Source: Adineta vaga (taxonomy: Eukaryota > Rotifera). Taken from it: a stretch of 64,000 nt of DNA. The notes under the pieces are model-generated. The model searched no databases, was not told the origin of the DNA, and saw only the letters and a program-made list of their open reading frames with translations. The translations under genes and the position numbers were made by a program. Below, one piece after another: positions 26,392 through 38,991 of this stretch. The DNA lies in assembly GCA_021613535.1 (NCBI GenBank), contig CP075494.1, forward strand, positions 7,874,001-7,938,000, read 5' to 3'. Every line of letters begins with the position of its first letter. The first letter of the stretch is position 1.

Positions 26392-26462
26392 TGCCACGGG
26401 CAGGAATCGAACCAGCTTTATCCGGACCACAACCGGATGTACTACCATTATACTACCGCGGC
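26392..26462 (-). tRNA. tRNA-His (GTG), copy 3
   Basis: Identical over its 71 nt to the other two copies, 359 bp from copy 2, same strand, ending in a run of seven T. It carries the same T-stem T-T mismatch. The upstream flank (26463 on) departs from the other copies after a few bases, marking the edge of the duplicated block 137 bp from the small heat-shock gene. Confidence 0.93.
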
Positions 26463-26599
26463 GAAAACAGATTATAGAAAAGCTTTTTTTGAGATTCACG
26501 ATAATTTACAAGACTTTGTTATTTCACAAATATTTTACATTTATTTAATTAAAATTGATGTTTATAAAAACAGACGCAAATAAATCTGACATGAGAAAG

Positions 26600-27543
26600 T
26601 TAGTTTTTATTTTCTGCATCCGGTGATTTGTCACTTTCTTTCTGTTCTTCGGCTGGTTTAGCATCTGCATCCTGATCTTCATATGGCGCTTCAATTTTTA
26701 ATTGACCTTCTGCAGTTAAATAAGATTGCAGTTGTTCAACTTTTGTACCAGGTGGTAATGCAATCGATTTGAAGAAGAATGATCGTTGTGGAATATTATC
26801 ATCTTTATTTCGATGTTCGCCTTTGATAATTAATTCATTATTTTTTACTGAGACTTTGATTTCTTCTGACCCATAATTTTTCATGTCTAAAGCCATTGAA
26901 AGTTGTTTCTTATTATCAGTTGTATTGATGATTTGTGGATTCAAACCTGAATCGCATAAGAAAGCAACATAATTGAAGAGTGGATCACGATGTGTACCAA
27001 ATTGAGCTAAGTTTTGATTTTCAGACTGACGACGTTCAGGTTCGGGATTTTTTATGGGAACTTCAATAACTAACACATGATTTCGTGTCACGTATGAAAC
27101 TAAATGATCTGCATCTGTAAAAGAGAAATAATCAGTAACAAATTTGAATACAGATGATTTTGTATATACTTACCAGCATGTTCTGGTAATGGACAAGATT
27201 TTCGTACTTCTCGAATACTATAATCACCATCAGGTTGACGATCTTCTTGTTTCGCTTCGATGATTATTTTTTTACCTTCAACACGTGTTTTCATCGTTTC
27301 AAGATTGAATCCTGCAACATTATATTGAACGCGAAACTTTTCTAAATTTGTTACTCGTGCTGTATGGTTGTTATTTTGTTGTTTTGGTTTATTAATCCAA
27401 TGAACTGTTTCTGGAACGATAAATCGAGTTGGTGGTGTTGCATTTAAATCATTCCACGGGTCGAAGAAATCAAGTTGATCACCAAAACATCGACCGACTG
27501 GATCGTCATGAACACGATAACGATAAATAGGGAAGAAAGCCAT
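26600..27543 (-). CDS. small heat-shock protein with two alpha-crystallin domains (copy A)
   Basis: Exons 27543-27174 and 27114-26600 join in phase (CATGCTG before a GTAAGT donor, TTTACAG acceptor) to 294 residues. After an N-terminal arm with FFDPWND there are two Hsp20/alpha-crystallin-like units. The first runs from about FRVQYNVAGFN (residue 75) to VLVIEVPI; the second from LSMALDMKNY to GQLKIEAPY, and includes VSVKNNELIIKGEH and SIALPPGTKVEQLQSYL. Both show the beta-sandwich pattern and end in a hydrophobic strand. The C terminus is an acidic Lys/Glu/Asp-rich tail that should keep oligomers soluble. These proteins bind unfolding clients without ATP. A heat-shock element lies upstream. 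Copy B next door shares the domain layout and the intron position. Confidence 0.93.
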
Positions 27544-27625
27544 TGTTTCAATAAAACTAATTGGTGTCGAGAGAATTTATCCGTATTAAATTATAACTTT
27601 ACATGCTTTAGTTCGATACAACAAT

Positions 27626-27638
27626 CGAATATATATGG
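27626..27638 (-). promoter_or_regulatory. TATA-like box of small heat-shock gene A
   Basis: The reverse strand reads CCATATATATTCG about 85-95 nt upstream of the copy A start codon, a reasonable TATA position for a short 5' UTR. It lies between the start codon and the heat-shock element. Confidence 0.55.
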
Positions 27639-27684
27639 GAAGCTTGCAATACAAAAGAACGTAGTACGAGTGACATCACAGGTA

Positions 27685-27697
27685 TTCTAGAAACTTC
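27685..27697. promoter_or_regulatory. heat-shock element (HSF binding site)
   Basis: The sequence TTCTAGAAACTTC contains three perfect inverted pentamers (TTC, GAA and TTC, each separated by two bases), the canonical trimer site for heat-shock factor. It sits about 145 nt upstream of the copy A ATG and about 50-60 nt upstream of the TATA-like box, which is a normal promoter layout. Confidence 0.85.
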
Positions 27698-28638
27698 GCA
27701 TATATTCACGCTTTTTCTTTTTCTATGGACGATCACGCCTTTATAGTGTGTGTTTATATACGTAGATAAAGTTAGGACGTTTGTCAATGTCAATTATTAT
27801 GATATGACAATATTCAAAAAAATAAAAATGTACTGAAAAAGTTAATAATTAAGATTATGCTCGTTAGATAATATATTTTTCGTTATTCTACTAATGACAA
27901 GAAAGAAAAAAAAGAGCAGAACAAATAAGTTCCTTTAGTCTAGCATTCAATGGATAGTTCAATAGCAATCTTCGTTATAAATCCAACTGTATTATTGCTT
28001 ATCGCTTATTGGCGCCACTTTAACTTTGCTACTAATTGATCACATTTTTTATTGTTCTACTACGTTACAGTAATACGCTCGAGTTCTCAAGTGATATATC
28101 ATACGGATACTGCTAGATTCTCCACTGCTGTACTATGGGGGTACCCTTCAACTGTATAAGTAACACATTCACATTAATTTTTAATTAACGTTAGCCCTTT
28201 CTCCGTTGACTATTAATTGCTCATGAATAAACGCATTAACGATAAACAGCAAGTAAATCTCCTTCAAATATGAACTATTTCATAGGAATATCCATTATCC
28301 TGTAATGTACAAAATAGGATAACTAGAGTCGTATCGTAAATTACTTACAGCATGGAATTGCTTTAGAAAAAAATGTCTACATATCCTAAATGAGATTAAT
28401 TTGACGATAAGCGAAAAGAGAGTGAGCTATCGTAACAAAACAATGTAAATGAAGATCAATAAATAGATACTTTAACTTTAAGCACTTTTCAAAGTAAAAT
28501 TAAAATGACACTCCTATTATCGTTTCCATGGACACATTTGATAGACGATATGTTTAATTCATTATCTCGACTTTATTCATTGAAATAAAAAAGATACAGA
28601 AAGAAAAAGATATTGTAGTTTGTTACTACTAGTTTTTT

Positions 28639-29617
28639 TTAATGTTGAACTTCAATTGAACGTAGTTGTGTAGGTTCAAGAAATGGTGCTTCGATTTCTA
28701 ATTGCCCATCACTATTTAAGAATGATTTCAATTGATCAGCTTGAGTACCGGGTGGTAATGAAATTGATTTTGTAAGGAATGATCGTTCTGAACGATTATT
28801 ATCATTATAAATACTTTCAGCTTGCACAAGTAATTCATTATTTTTAATTGAAACTTTAATTTGTTCGGGTCGATAATTTTTCACTGCTAATGACATTTTA
28901 ATGTGTTTGTGTCCACCACCAACATTAACAATCTGTGGACGAAAATCGGATGAACCGATAAATCCTGGATAATCAAATAATGGATCTCGAAATTGACCAA
29001 ATAGAGACAGTGTATGATTATCAGCCAACGTTTGTGATGCACGGCGTTCCAAACGTGGAGCATTAACAGGTACTTCAATGACAAGCATATTATTTGGTGT
29101 AACAAATGAAGCCAAATTTGTTGAATCTAAACAATATACAATGAATATGTATTGATTAGCTGAGACTTTACTTACCAGCATGTTCAGGAAGTTCATATGT
29201 TTTTCGAATTTCTCGAATACTATAATCACCACTTGATTGACGATCCTCTTCTTTTGCTTCAACAATTACTTTACGACCTTCGACATGTGTTCGAATTGTA
29301 TCAGGGTTGAAACCAGCTACATTTAATTGTACGCGAAATTTTTCTGAAAGAGCTGGTATTGTTGAAGTTGCAATTGGAAGAAGACTATTGCCAGCACTCA
29401 TATTGCCTGATGATGAAGTATGGAATGATGATGATGATGATCGACGTGCCATCGGTCGTGGTGCATTAATCCATCGAAATGAATTTGGAAATGTTGATAA
29501 AGCTGTTGGAAATGTATCGAAATCACGCCATGGATCGAAGAAACTTAATTGATCACCAAAGAATCGATCGAATGGATCGGTGAATGAACGATAGTGTGTA
29601 ATTGGAAAATAGGACAT
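28639..29617 (-). CDS. small heat-shock protein with two alpha-crystallin domains (copy B)
   Basis: Exons 29617-29176 and 29126-28639 join in phase to 309 residues. It is a tandem paralogue of copy A: the same N-terminal DPFDRFFGDQLSFFDPW-type arm, the first alpha-crystallin unit from FRVQLNVAGFN, an intron at the identical place (after PEHAG, phase 1), and a second unit from MSLAVKNYRPEQIKVSIK to GQLEIEAPF. It differs by a Ser-rich insertion before the first unit (about residues 58-75) and by lacking the acidic tail, ending instead in SIEVQH, a form of the I/V-x-I/V C-terminal anchor seen in many small heat-shock proteins. That suggests different oligomer behaviour from copy A. I found no clean heat-shock element upstream. 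Confidence 0.93.
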
Positions 29618-30154
29618 CGTTCTGTACTCAAATAAATTGAAAGTTATCTGTAGAAATATGGTATATTAAATGTACTCTTTTCGCGATATTTATAGACAAA
29701 AACGTTTCATTGATCCTTAATTGTATTGCGCAGTATTAAAATGTATTTTGTCTTATCTGTTTTTATTATCAACAGTGATATACAGGTATATTCGTATGAC
29801 AGATACAGTAACGAAGCTATAGATATGTTGTGGTTTGATTTATGGATATAAACAAGATAATAATCAACCAAGCAAAACAAATATACGTCATCAGTCCTTA
29901 CTTAAACTGAATATACCTTTTTTTAATTACGTTTATAATAAAATGTAAATTATTTGTTTTTAACGTTCGTTTGACGTCAATTGAACTGATGGATTTTTTT
30001 TTATTAAAAATGGCCTTGAGATGGTGAAAGAAATTATACATAGTTTTTATGACGTAGGCACATACGTAAATTGTAACAGATATGTGAAAATATTTTATTT
30101 TCTATGATTAAATTTTCTTGGCACAAAACATTTATTAACGTCAATGATATGATA
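29618..30154. other. intergenic, promoter side of small heat-shock gene B
   Basis: Apart from the TATA box I see only AT-rich sequence. No gene is supported. Confidence 0.5.
29684..29693 (-). promoter_or_regulatory. TATA box of small heat-shock gene B
   Basis: The reverse strand reads CTATAAATA about 70 nt upstream of the copy B start codon, a good TATA match. No perfect three-pentamer heat-shock element is visible in the next 250 nt upstream. Confidence 0.6.
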
Positions 30155-30712
30155 TTAAGATTTCTGGCTACTGTTTGGTGTTCGATTATCATCAGGTTTT
30201 GTACTGATTATACTGTTTCCATTGGACTCTCCTGATCCTAGGAAAAATTCATCGAATGGTCGAGCATTTGTTACAGTTGGTCGGAGACAATAGAGTGATT
30301 CTTTTGGTGAACTACGCAAAAAGTTTGACTGAATTGCTAGAAAATAAGAAGTTGAAAATGATTATTTTGTTCGATAATGCTTGCCTATTGAAGAAATAGG
30401 TGAACGAAAACCTTTACGAGTCACATGTGAAGAAGTTTTGGTCGATTGATCTAATAAATATGAACATAGTAGTTTCAAGAAAGAGAAACAACAAGCATAA
30501 ATTTAGTAGGTTTAATAGAGCACAAATAGCTATATCTGATTATTAATAAATTACCATGTGAAGAAATTCGAGAATGATAGGGTTGTTTTGCTGAATTTTC
30601 TTCTACATATTCTAATGAAGATGATGATGCTCTTGCATTACTTTTATGGTGTGGAATTTTGGATGTTTCATTCGATTCATCGTCATGTTTGGTCGATAAT
30701 TCTGTACGTGAG

Positions 30713-30743
<31 letters not shown>

Positions 30744-30768
30744 TCATATCTACAATGATTTTAGTCAT
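30155..30768 (-). CDS. hypothetical Ser-rich protein with a GC-AG intron
   Basis: I do not recognise this protein. Exons 30768-30555, 30450-30385 and 30336-30155 join in phase to 153 residues. Intron 1 is an ordinary GT-AG intron. Intron 2 (30384-30337) starts with GCAAGC after an AG and ends in CTAG, the standard form of the minor GC-AG class; no GT donor keeps the frame. The N terminus carries a run of nine serines encoded by a trinucleotide repeat, and the rest is polar and disordered, with a short more ordered C-terminal stretch containing RPFDEFFLG. There is no signal peptide or membrane segment. It may be a small regulatory or adaptor protein; function unknown. Confidence 0.6.
30717..30743. 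repeat. GAT trinucleotide repeat inside coding exon
   Basis: A (GAT)n run that, read on the reverse strand as TCA codons, encodes a serine tract near the N terminus of the hypothetical protein. Such tracts change length easily. Confidence 0.85.
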
Positions 30769-31361
30769 AGAATGGTTCCATTGTCAAAAGAAGTTTGTAA
30801 AATTGATCCATCGATAATTTTGAATACGTGTGTTTGTTGTTTTTTTTTCTTTTATTCATCCATTTCTATTATAATTTTCAACGTTTTTTCACTTATAATA
30901 AAGCATTTTGTCAAAAAAAACAACATAATTACAGATTACGGAAGCCGAAATCTGAATGATAATTAATAGATATTTACTCGACTCGATTCTGTTTCTGTCA
31001 TATCGTATTATATTTATGCAAATCTGTAGAGCGCGCTATAATCTTTAAACAAAAAAAGCATTTAGAATGTTTCATTTTTATCAAAATGTACCATTCTTAT
31101 CTTCTGTGTAGTATACTGACGATCCAATTTAAGATTGTAAAAATACAAAAACAATATATTTTCTTTCAATGTAAGTTAACTATGATTGGTCAATTGTTGC
31201 ATCCAATCAAATCTAAGTTGCTGATTCTTCCTCAATAAATATTGTTTGCTTTCCATCTCGTCAGTAGTCGCTAGTCTTTCTCGCCTACTCAATTTAGTTT
31301 TGTATATTTTGTGTCAGCGAGTACTTCTATTGCCGTTATCGGCAATTTTATTTTATTCACA
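30769..31361. other. intergenic, promoter side of the C26-type hydrolase
   Basis: Divergent spacer between the Ser-rich gene and the hydrolase gene. It has poly-T near 30841. The open frame continues upstream of the chosen ATG (31362) only through non-ATG codons. Nothing else is supported. Confidence 0.45.
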
Positions 31362-32894
31362 ATGAGAACTCCTGTGCCATTGAACAGTATTCGTATTGGC
31401 ATTACTGATTGTGCTCGTTATGCCAATTACGAACGATGGTTTTTAGATGCTCCAACAAAAGTTGATGTTATTCGTCTTTCTTATAATTTAAATAATTTGG
31501 ATGATATTCACAATTGTGAAGGAATTGTTTTATCCGGTGGAGAAGATGTCGATCCACGTCGATACAAACGACCTGACCTTCTTGGTAGATTAGAATTAAC
31601 TGATATTGATGAAAACCGTGATGAATTTGAATGGGAAGTTATTGAACGTGCTTTAGAATTAAAACTACCAATCTTAGGCATTTGTCGTGGTTCGTATCTA
31701 GATTTTCTTGAATTTTGATAATATTAAATGAATTCGTTTTTGTAGGTATGCAATTATTTAATGTTTATCATGGTGGTACACTTATTTTTGATATTCCATC
31801 AGTTACAAATATTATTGGACATGCTAAAATTCAAGGTATGAACATTTTTTTATAAGTTTAGATCTAGGACTCATGGTCTTTTCTATACAACATTGCGTTT
31901 CTGAATCTAAATAGAAAATACAGTTTCTATTCACTATAGACAGTCACCTATATATGTAAAACGTATTTTAATATTGCAACCCTATATTCACCATGAAGAT
32001 GAGAATTTCAAAAGGCCATTGTATGATATGTATAGTTTATGTAATAGATAAACAAAAATATTGAAAAGAAGAAAGGCAAAATGATGTGACAGAAATAAAC
32101 ACTCTACTTAGATTTCCTGACACCATACATATTACACCTTGATCGTAGAGACAATAATATTATGATTCTGTGGAAAAAAAAAGATTGAATGAAATCTACC
32201 TTTTAACCTTGTTGCTCATAGCAACTTTATCATTATCGTGTTAATCAGTTCATGAGCAACCATACATTAACCTTTACAGAATTGATCTCAATGCTATCTA
32301 TAATGCGAATGATGATATGTTCAAATTCGAAGGACATAAATAAATGACCATGACTAACATCTAAGTGCATTTTAAGAGAACATTAAAACGTATCGATTTA
32401 TTAACAATATCTGAAATGATTAAAAGAAAAATGTTCATGATGAAGATAATAGAAGTATTGTTATTTTAAATTAGGTATGGATCAACGTCATGAAATATTT
32501 GTTGGAGAAAAAACTCTTCTCAACAAAATCACAGGATGTTGTACAGGTGCTGTCAATTCATCACATCATCAATGCGTTGAAACACTCGGTAAAAATTTAT
32601 TAATTGCAGCAAGAGCTGAAGATCCGGTTGTTGAAGCAATTCAATGGCAAAATGCACATGAAAAACCATTTTATTTAGGCGTACAAGTAAGATTCATTAA
32701 ACATATCTAATCGTTCACTTATCTTTTCATTTTCTATGTAACTTTAGTGGCATCCTGAACGAATGGTTGATCAAAATAGTCCATTTTCATATAATATCCG
32801 TCAAGCATTTCTTGATTATATTGTGGAACATCGAGAAGAATCTACAAATGAAAACGAAGAAGAAATGCCGACAACTATATCAGAAATTGCTTAG
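31362..32894 (+). CDS. class I glutamine-amidotransferase-like hydrolase (peptidase C26)
   Basis: Exons 31362-31689, 31746-31835, 32475-32686 and 32748-32894 join in phase to 258 residues. The catalytic triad of the gamma-glutamyl-gamma-aminobutyrate hydrolase (PuuD) family is complete: nucleophile Cys in ILGICRGMQLFN, His in SSHHQ or, by family convention, the His-x-Glu pair in WHPERM. The substrate-side motif GIVLSGGEDVDPRRY is also present. Such enzymes cut gamma-glutamyl amide bonds in polyamine or GABA metabolism or in folate and peptide turnover; the exact substrate is unknown here. This family is common in bacteria, fungi and plants and sparse in animals, so horizontal origin is plausible. 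The second intron is unusually long for this window (639 nt). Confidence 0.88.
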
Positions 32895-33792
32895 ATTCTT
32901 TTACACACGCACACACACACATATATATTAGGATTTTGTCGCAAAACATTCCTCTTAGAAAATTTCTATTTTTTTTAGTGTTCAAAATATTTTTTCCCCC
33001 ATGCTTATCTTTCTTTGAAGAATAGTGCATTCCAGTCTTATATTCTTTAATTCTACAATGAATTTTTAAGCTTGTGTTTATGGCAAAAAGCAAATTAATC
33101 TTCATCTTAATATATAATTATATTTGTCTTATATCAGTGTGAATAGAGATCTCTCTATTAACGCCAACGTCCATTTATATATTTATATGTCATTGAACTT
33201 TCCGTTCTGTTTCATATATATATATATACTATTTGGACTTTCCACACTTTATCTCTTTTCTCTCTATATTTTTTCTTCTTTTCTCCTCTTGATCTAACTG
33301 ACTCACAATATTATTCGTCTTTTTTCTCATCTTCATCAGTTGGTATTGTTTTCTTTTGGTTTTATTCTCAATCACACCTCTTTCATCTGGATAAGCCATG
33401 CTTCTAGTTTTCATGTATGGGTTCTCGTCCCAAATAGCCAATCGAGAAGATTTGGTATAGTGTGTTTTGACCTTGATCTAGAGTTGGGCCAAGAGTTCTT
33501 TCATTCGAGAAACCCATATGTTGATTGAAACAGTTCGTTTTTGTAATTGAATGAAGAGTCAGATCAGTTCTATTCAACTGCTGTCAATCCTTTTTATTCT
33601 ATTTTTCAAAACTTATACATAATCATGCATTTTATTTGGCCGTTTGTCTTGTATTCATTTCACATTGTCAATGCTTTTCTTTTTCAATTTCATTCTATTT
33701 TTTTGTTTGAATTTTAAAAACAAATTGAGCAAATATGTTATCATTGTCATTGGAATTTTTTTAGATATGTCAAAAAGAACGTTTTAGACACG
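32895..33792. other. intergenic with an uncertain short reverse-strand frame
   Basis: Contains a CA/TA microsatellite (32903-32930), an AT run near 33214 and a reverse-strand frame at about 33477-33229 that starts right after a CTCTAG acceptor-like site and would read IKVKTHYTKSSRLAIWDEN before becoming Lys-rich. I found no upstream exon and no family, so I do not call it a gene. Confidence 0.4.
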
Positions 33793-34860
33793 ATGGTTCT
33801 TTTTAGTAAATTTCGACCGTTATTACAAACGGTATTAAAACCAACAGAACAATTGCAAACAAGTAAAATTTATTGTCGATAGAAAATGATAAACAAGTAG
33901 ACAAAATGATTTCTTTCTAGTTGTCAAACGATGGAGTTCAGAACGACGAATGAAAATGATGATATCGGAATTTCATGAACGGAAATTCTTTGATATGTTT
34001 GTAAGTTATTAACGATTATTTTTCTTAGATAAGAATTTAATGAATACACCATACAGTGAGCTTAATTTTTATGTATTGTTACTATTTGTTTGACTGAATA
34101 TAAATGAAGTAATGTGTTTAACAAGTTTGTCATCTGGAATAGACATCTCAAAACATAAGGCATTCTATAGATAAGAATTGTGAATAGAATAAACTATTTG
34201 TTTTTGAATGTTTTGGATTTCTTCTTCTATGAAAGTTCTAATTTGTTTGTATTGTAGCATTATTACTTTTTGATCGGATTGGTGCCTACGTTCTGTGTCG
34301 TTTTTTATGCAAATGTATTTATCGGTATGTACAATTGTAAGTAGAAATTATTTTTTAATATTTTATTTTACTTTATAGGTCAAGCAACATTGACAGAAAT
34401 TCCTGATGGATATGAACCACGACATTGGGAATATTATAAAGTTTGTCTTTGTCATTCTAAATTCTATGAGGAAAGTAAAAGCACTGATTTCTTTATTTAG
34501 CATCCACTTCGTCGTTTTATGGCTCGTAACTTGGTTCAACCATTTGATGAACGTTACGAAATTTCCCTTCATTCCATCTACACTCATGTGATGAGGGATA
34601 AAATGAAGTAGAATAGAATCAAAGTATTAATGTTCATTCATGATTTTATCTGATATTTTTCTAGAGCACTTGAACGAAAAGTACGACGTTTAGAACATGC
34701 ACGTGGTGATGCTAAAGGATGGTATTATCGTCCAACTGTTGACCATTTAACTGAACTTGAACAGAAGAAAGCAGCTGAACGAGGCGAAGGTTATTCAGCA
34801 ATGATGGCACCTCGGGAATTACCTCCACCACAAACATGGCCTAATCCACCTAAAAACTAA
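33793..34860 (+). CDS. NDUFB5: NADH dehydrogenase 1 beta subcomplex subunit 5 (complex I, SGDH)
   Basis: Six exons (33793-33862, 33921-34000, 34258-34324, 34379-34440, 34501-34607, 34665-34860) join in phase to 193 residues; human NDUFB5 has 189. The N terminus is basic with few acidic residues ([17 protein letters not shown]), as expected for a mitochondrial presequence. One membrane helix follows [17 protein letters not shown], then the family-defining [20 protein letters not shown]. The C-terminal part is helical and charged and ends in a Pro-rich tail. This accessory subunit sits in the membrane arm of complex I. No anomalies are seen. Confidence 0.95.
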
Positions 34861-36129
34861 TGGATTTGTTGTAGACACGTGTTTATTTTCTACTCCTTGT
34901 AGTCAGTTGATTTCCACATTAAAGTAACAACATTACTATCATCATCCTTTTCATTTCCCCTCATTTTGAGTCTTTAGATTGTTTGATATGAATAAAAAAA
35001 GAAGGATTGAAAATCATCTTGTTTGTTTTTCTTAGAAAATTTTGTACGACTATAAGAAATATCATACTGCTTTCCTCTGTAAAAATCTATCTTTTTTCTT
35101 TCTTGTTCGTCCTTTATGAGATAGATAGAGAGAGAGAGAAAAACAAATAGAACTAGTAGATGAATCCATACATTATCCAACTTCCGATTGGTAGCATGTA
35201 TTCAACACATTAGCAACAACAATAACAATAAGATAGTGTCAGTAGAATAATGTTCTCTTATTAAAGATAGAAGAGTATTCGATTTCATCCTTATGTAGAA
35301 TAGCTAAGTTAAAAGATTAAACATATGTTTCGTCAGCAGAGTAGAGAAACAATTCGTTTGGCTATTACAATGAAAATATTAATTATTTTGATGATTTTTC
35401 TTCATTCATTCAAACTAGTATGATGTCGTAATGACACCGAATTCTATTTCTTCACTTGTATGCATATCGATACAAATATTTTTCTTCTATTGGAAGAATC
35501 CATCTGTTCTCACATAAAATGTACTGGTAGATGAACTTGTCAATGTCGTTAGTCGTAATAGTCTATATTTGCATGTCTGTCCTTGGCTAGAGAGAAACGC
35601 AATCTGCCTTATGTTTTCTCTTTCTTTTTTTTTCTTTCTTTTTCTATACATACTGGCTGGCGTAGTCTTCTTCATCCTGTACTCAACATATCAGACGGTT
35701 TTTTCTCCCTATGTCTCATTCTCTCATGCTAGCGCTTACAAATACAAGGTCAATTGTCAACGAGAAGAGACATATAAGTTTGTGTTGTCGACGCGACGAG
35801 TAGTACTTCTTATAGAGGTTTTTGCTTGTCGATTAAAACGAAGAGATAGAGAGAAAAAGAGAGAGAGAGAAAGAAAGAAAGAAAAATTGTTTTTGTATGG
35901 AGGCTTGTCTGTCACTATTCGATTCTTGTCGATTTTGGTTGAGAGAAAAAAAGAAAGACATAAAAAGGGCCTTAGCGCCCAGGCCAACATGGCCGTCAGG
36001 CAATTGACCAATATTGAGTAAGTTTTCTGAACAGGAATAAGAGATCATTTTTCTATTCCTTAGCTAGTTTTCTTTCATTTACATTTCTAAATTTAATTCT
36101 TTCTTTATAGATCATATTAATCATCGAAA
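34861..36129. other. enolase upstream region and leader
   Basis: Contains AG-rich microsatellite tracts (35105-35140 and 35843-35884), a short GC-richer patch around 35966-36000 unlike its surroundings, and the enolase leader. A donor GTAAGT at 36018 and acceptor TTTATAG ending at 36110 suggest a 92-nt 5'-UTR intron. No separate gene is supported; open frames here are Phe/Arg low-complexity shadows of the AG tracts. Confidence 0.55.
35989..36122 (+). promoter_or_regulatory. possible upstream ORF in the enolase leader
   Basis: An ATG in strong context (CAACATGG) at 35989 lies before the leader intron. After splicing it would read 12 codons ending in Ser-Tyr and a TAA at 36117-36119, shortly before the main ATG at 36130. 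Whether it is in the mRNA depends on the transcription start. Confidence 0.35.
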
Positions 36130-38497
<2,368 letters not shown>

Positions 38498-38991
38498 TCG
38501 ATCTTCAAATACATCCGTAGTTTAATAGATCTATCAGCAAAGAAATCCTATTTAGTTTCAACCTTTCAAGTATCTACTTAGAACAGTTTCGTTTATTTTA
38601 TTCTATTTTTTATTTCTTCTCTTCTTTCTATTGGTGTGATGTTCGTCTGTTTATCTCTTTATTTCTTTTTGCTTCTCTATGTCGATTACGTTTGAAAATA
38701 TAAACAAACGGGCAAGAGTGTACTTCCCGGTGTTTGGTTGTACAGAGAAATCAGTGAGAACACACACACACTTTGATTCCTTCTCATCACTTTCATATTG
38801 TGTAGTATTGTGCTTCTATCTATCTATTTACGATTATATCTTAGTTTATTTTCCTTATTAAATGTTTTAAAAGTTTTTCTTCATTAATCTTTGATAATAT
38901 TAATATATGAACGTTTGCAAATTATCAAGATGGTACGATCGACGATTGCTTAGAAAATGACTTTTTCCGTTTCTAGGAACATTCTTTATCA
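38498..38991. other. convergent 3' flanks of enolase and TMEM272-like gene
   Basis: Pyrimidine-rich 3' UTR sequence of enolase with no further gene that I can support. Confidence 0.5.

Larger units (their letters stand above)
25689..26462. repeat. three-copy tandem array of tRNA-His units (about 344-359 bp)
   Basis: The spacers between copies are diverged but alignable: both contain TCGCATATCTTAA, GTGCTTTTGATTCCCA and a GATTCAAAAA stretch in the same order, followed by a similar AATTCAT or ATTTCAT just before each tRNA. The tRNA parts stayed identical while the spacers drifted, as expected for selection or gene conversion on the tRNAs. Confidence 0.85.
27544..28638. other. intergenic between the two small heat-shock genes
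   Basis: About 1.1 kb. The part next to copy A is its promoter, with the TATA-like box and heat-shock element. The rest is AT-rich with no open frame or RNA that I can support. Confidence 0.5.

Noticed and set aside
33229-33477. Reverse-strand frame after a CTCTAG site, reading SRLAIWDENPYM then Lys-rich
   Set aside because: The composition is protein-like at first, but no upstream exon with a start codon could be joined and no family was recognised. It is kept only as a note in the intergenic entry.
35569-36021. 150-residue forward frame upstream of enolase
   Set aside because: Low-complexity Phe and Lys/Arg/Glu runs come from AG/TC tracts. It overlaps the enolase leader and has no conserved motif.
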